Part shown: positions 6,036 through 6,077 of the stretch, in pieces
Layout: the number at the start of each line of letters is the position of its first letter
How positions within the stretch are numbered: position 1 is the stretch's first letter
Origin: Nanobdellota archaeon
GTDB lineage: Archaea > Nanobdellota > Nanobdellia > Pacearchaeales > GW2011-AR1
Reading direction: 5' to 3'
NCBI GenBank assembly: GCA_018816205.1
Contig: JAHIWJ010000105.1
Location: forward strand, 1 to 6,077
Length of the DNA stretch: 6,077 nt
Notes under the pieces: generated by a model
What the model was told of the DNA's origin: nothing
Seen by the model: the letters and a program-made list of their open reading frames with translations, nothing else
Databases searched by the model: none
Made by a program: the position numbers and the translations under genes

Positions 6036-6077
6036 ATGACTTTTGACAAAAAACCTCTAAAAGATATAATCAACAAA
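6036..6077 (+). CDS. Start of an unidentified divergent gene, cut by window edge
   Basis: The first 14 codons, MTFDKKPLKDIINK, are open to the right edge. The start is supported by a well-placed TATA box 25 bp upstream rather than by a ribosome site, which implies a leaderless transcript. The visible peptide is polar and lysine-rich with no signal peptide. It is too short to assign to a family, and I do not recognise it. Its position, facing away from the origin and opposite orc1, makes a housekeeping or replication-linked gene plausible, but nothing in the sequence shows this. Confidence 0.6.
   Translation, partial: MTFDKKPLKDIINK

Overview
The window is archaeal. It holds the replication cluster orc1/cdc6 – DNA polymerase D small subunit (DP1) – DNA polymerase D large subunit (DP2), all read leftward on the minus strand. 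On the right is a 501-bp intergenic region with the layout of an archaeal replication origin, followed by the first 14 codons of a divergent gene on the plus strand. PolD is absent from bacteria and eukaryotes and is not the polymerase of Sulfolobales, so the source is a euryarchaeal or DPANN-type archaeon. From remembered resemblance, the DP1 signature (GQHD, GEVH, GSCWQAQTPFEEKVG) and the DP2 signature (RRDCDGDEA) look more like DPANN such as Woesearchaeota or Pacearchaeota than Thermococcales. This is inference, about 0.5 confident.

Layout. Minus strand 5534→4329 encodes a complete 401-aa Orc1/Cdc6 initiator. Its TAG stop shares one base with the GTG start of DP1 (4329→2722, 535 aa). DP2 begins 14 nt inside the DP1 end, at an ATG at 2735 behind a GGAGG ribosome binding site. 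It runs open without a stop for 911 codons to the left edge and is cut just after the catalytic DCDGDE motif. The three genes are therefore one tightly coupled unit, led by a TATA box and a Shine-Dalgarno site upstream of orc1. No internal promoter, terminator, RNA gene, mobile element or CRISPR array was seen between positions 1 and 5534.

The intergenic region 5535-6035 holds, from left to right: the orc1 promoter; three minus-strand ORB-like (origin recognition box) elements (A 5595-5611, B 5671-5687, C 5703-5719); a 57-bp run of pure A/T (5754-5810), a good duplex-unwinding element; one ORB-like element in the opposite orientation (D 5858-5874); and a perfect 27-bp direct repeat at a 36-bp period (5886-5948). 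Last comes a TATA box placed for a leaderless transcript of the divergent gene at 6036. Elements B and D match at 16 of 20 positions and face each other across the AT-run, as in known archaeal origins. The inferred working model is that Orc1 binds the boxes, melts the A/T run, and its own operon supplies the replicative polymerase.

Most worth following up are the origin architecture, the unexplained 27-bp repeats, and substitutions at two metal-ligand positions of the DP1 exonuclease site.
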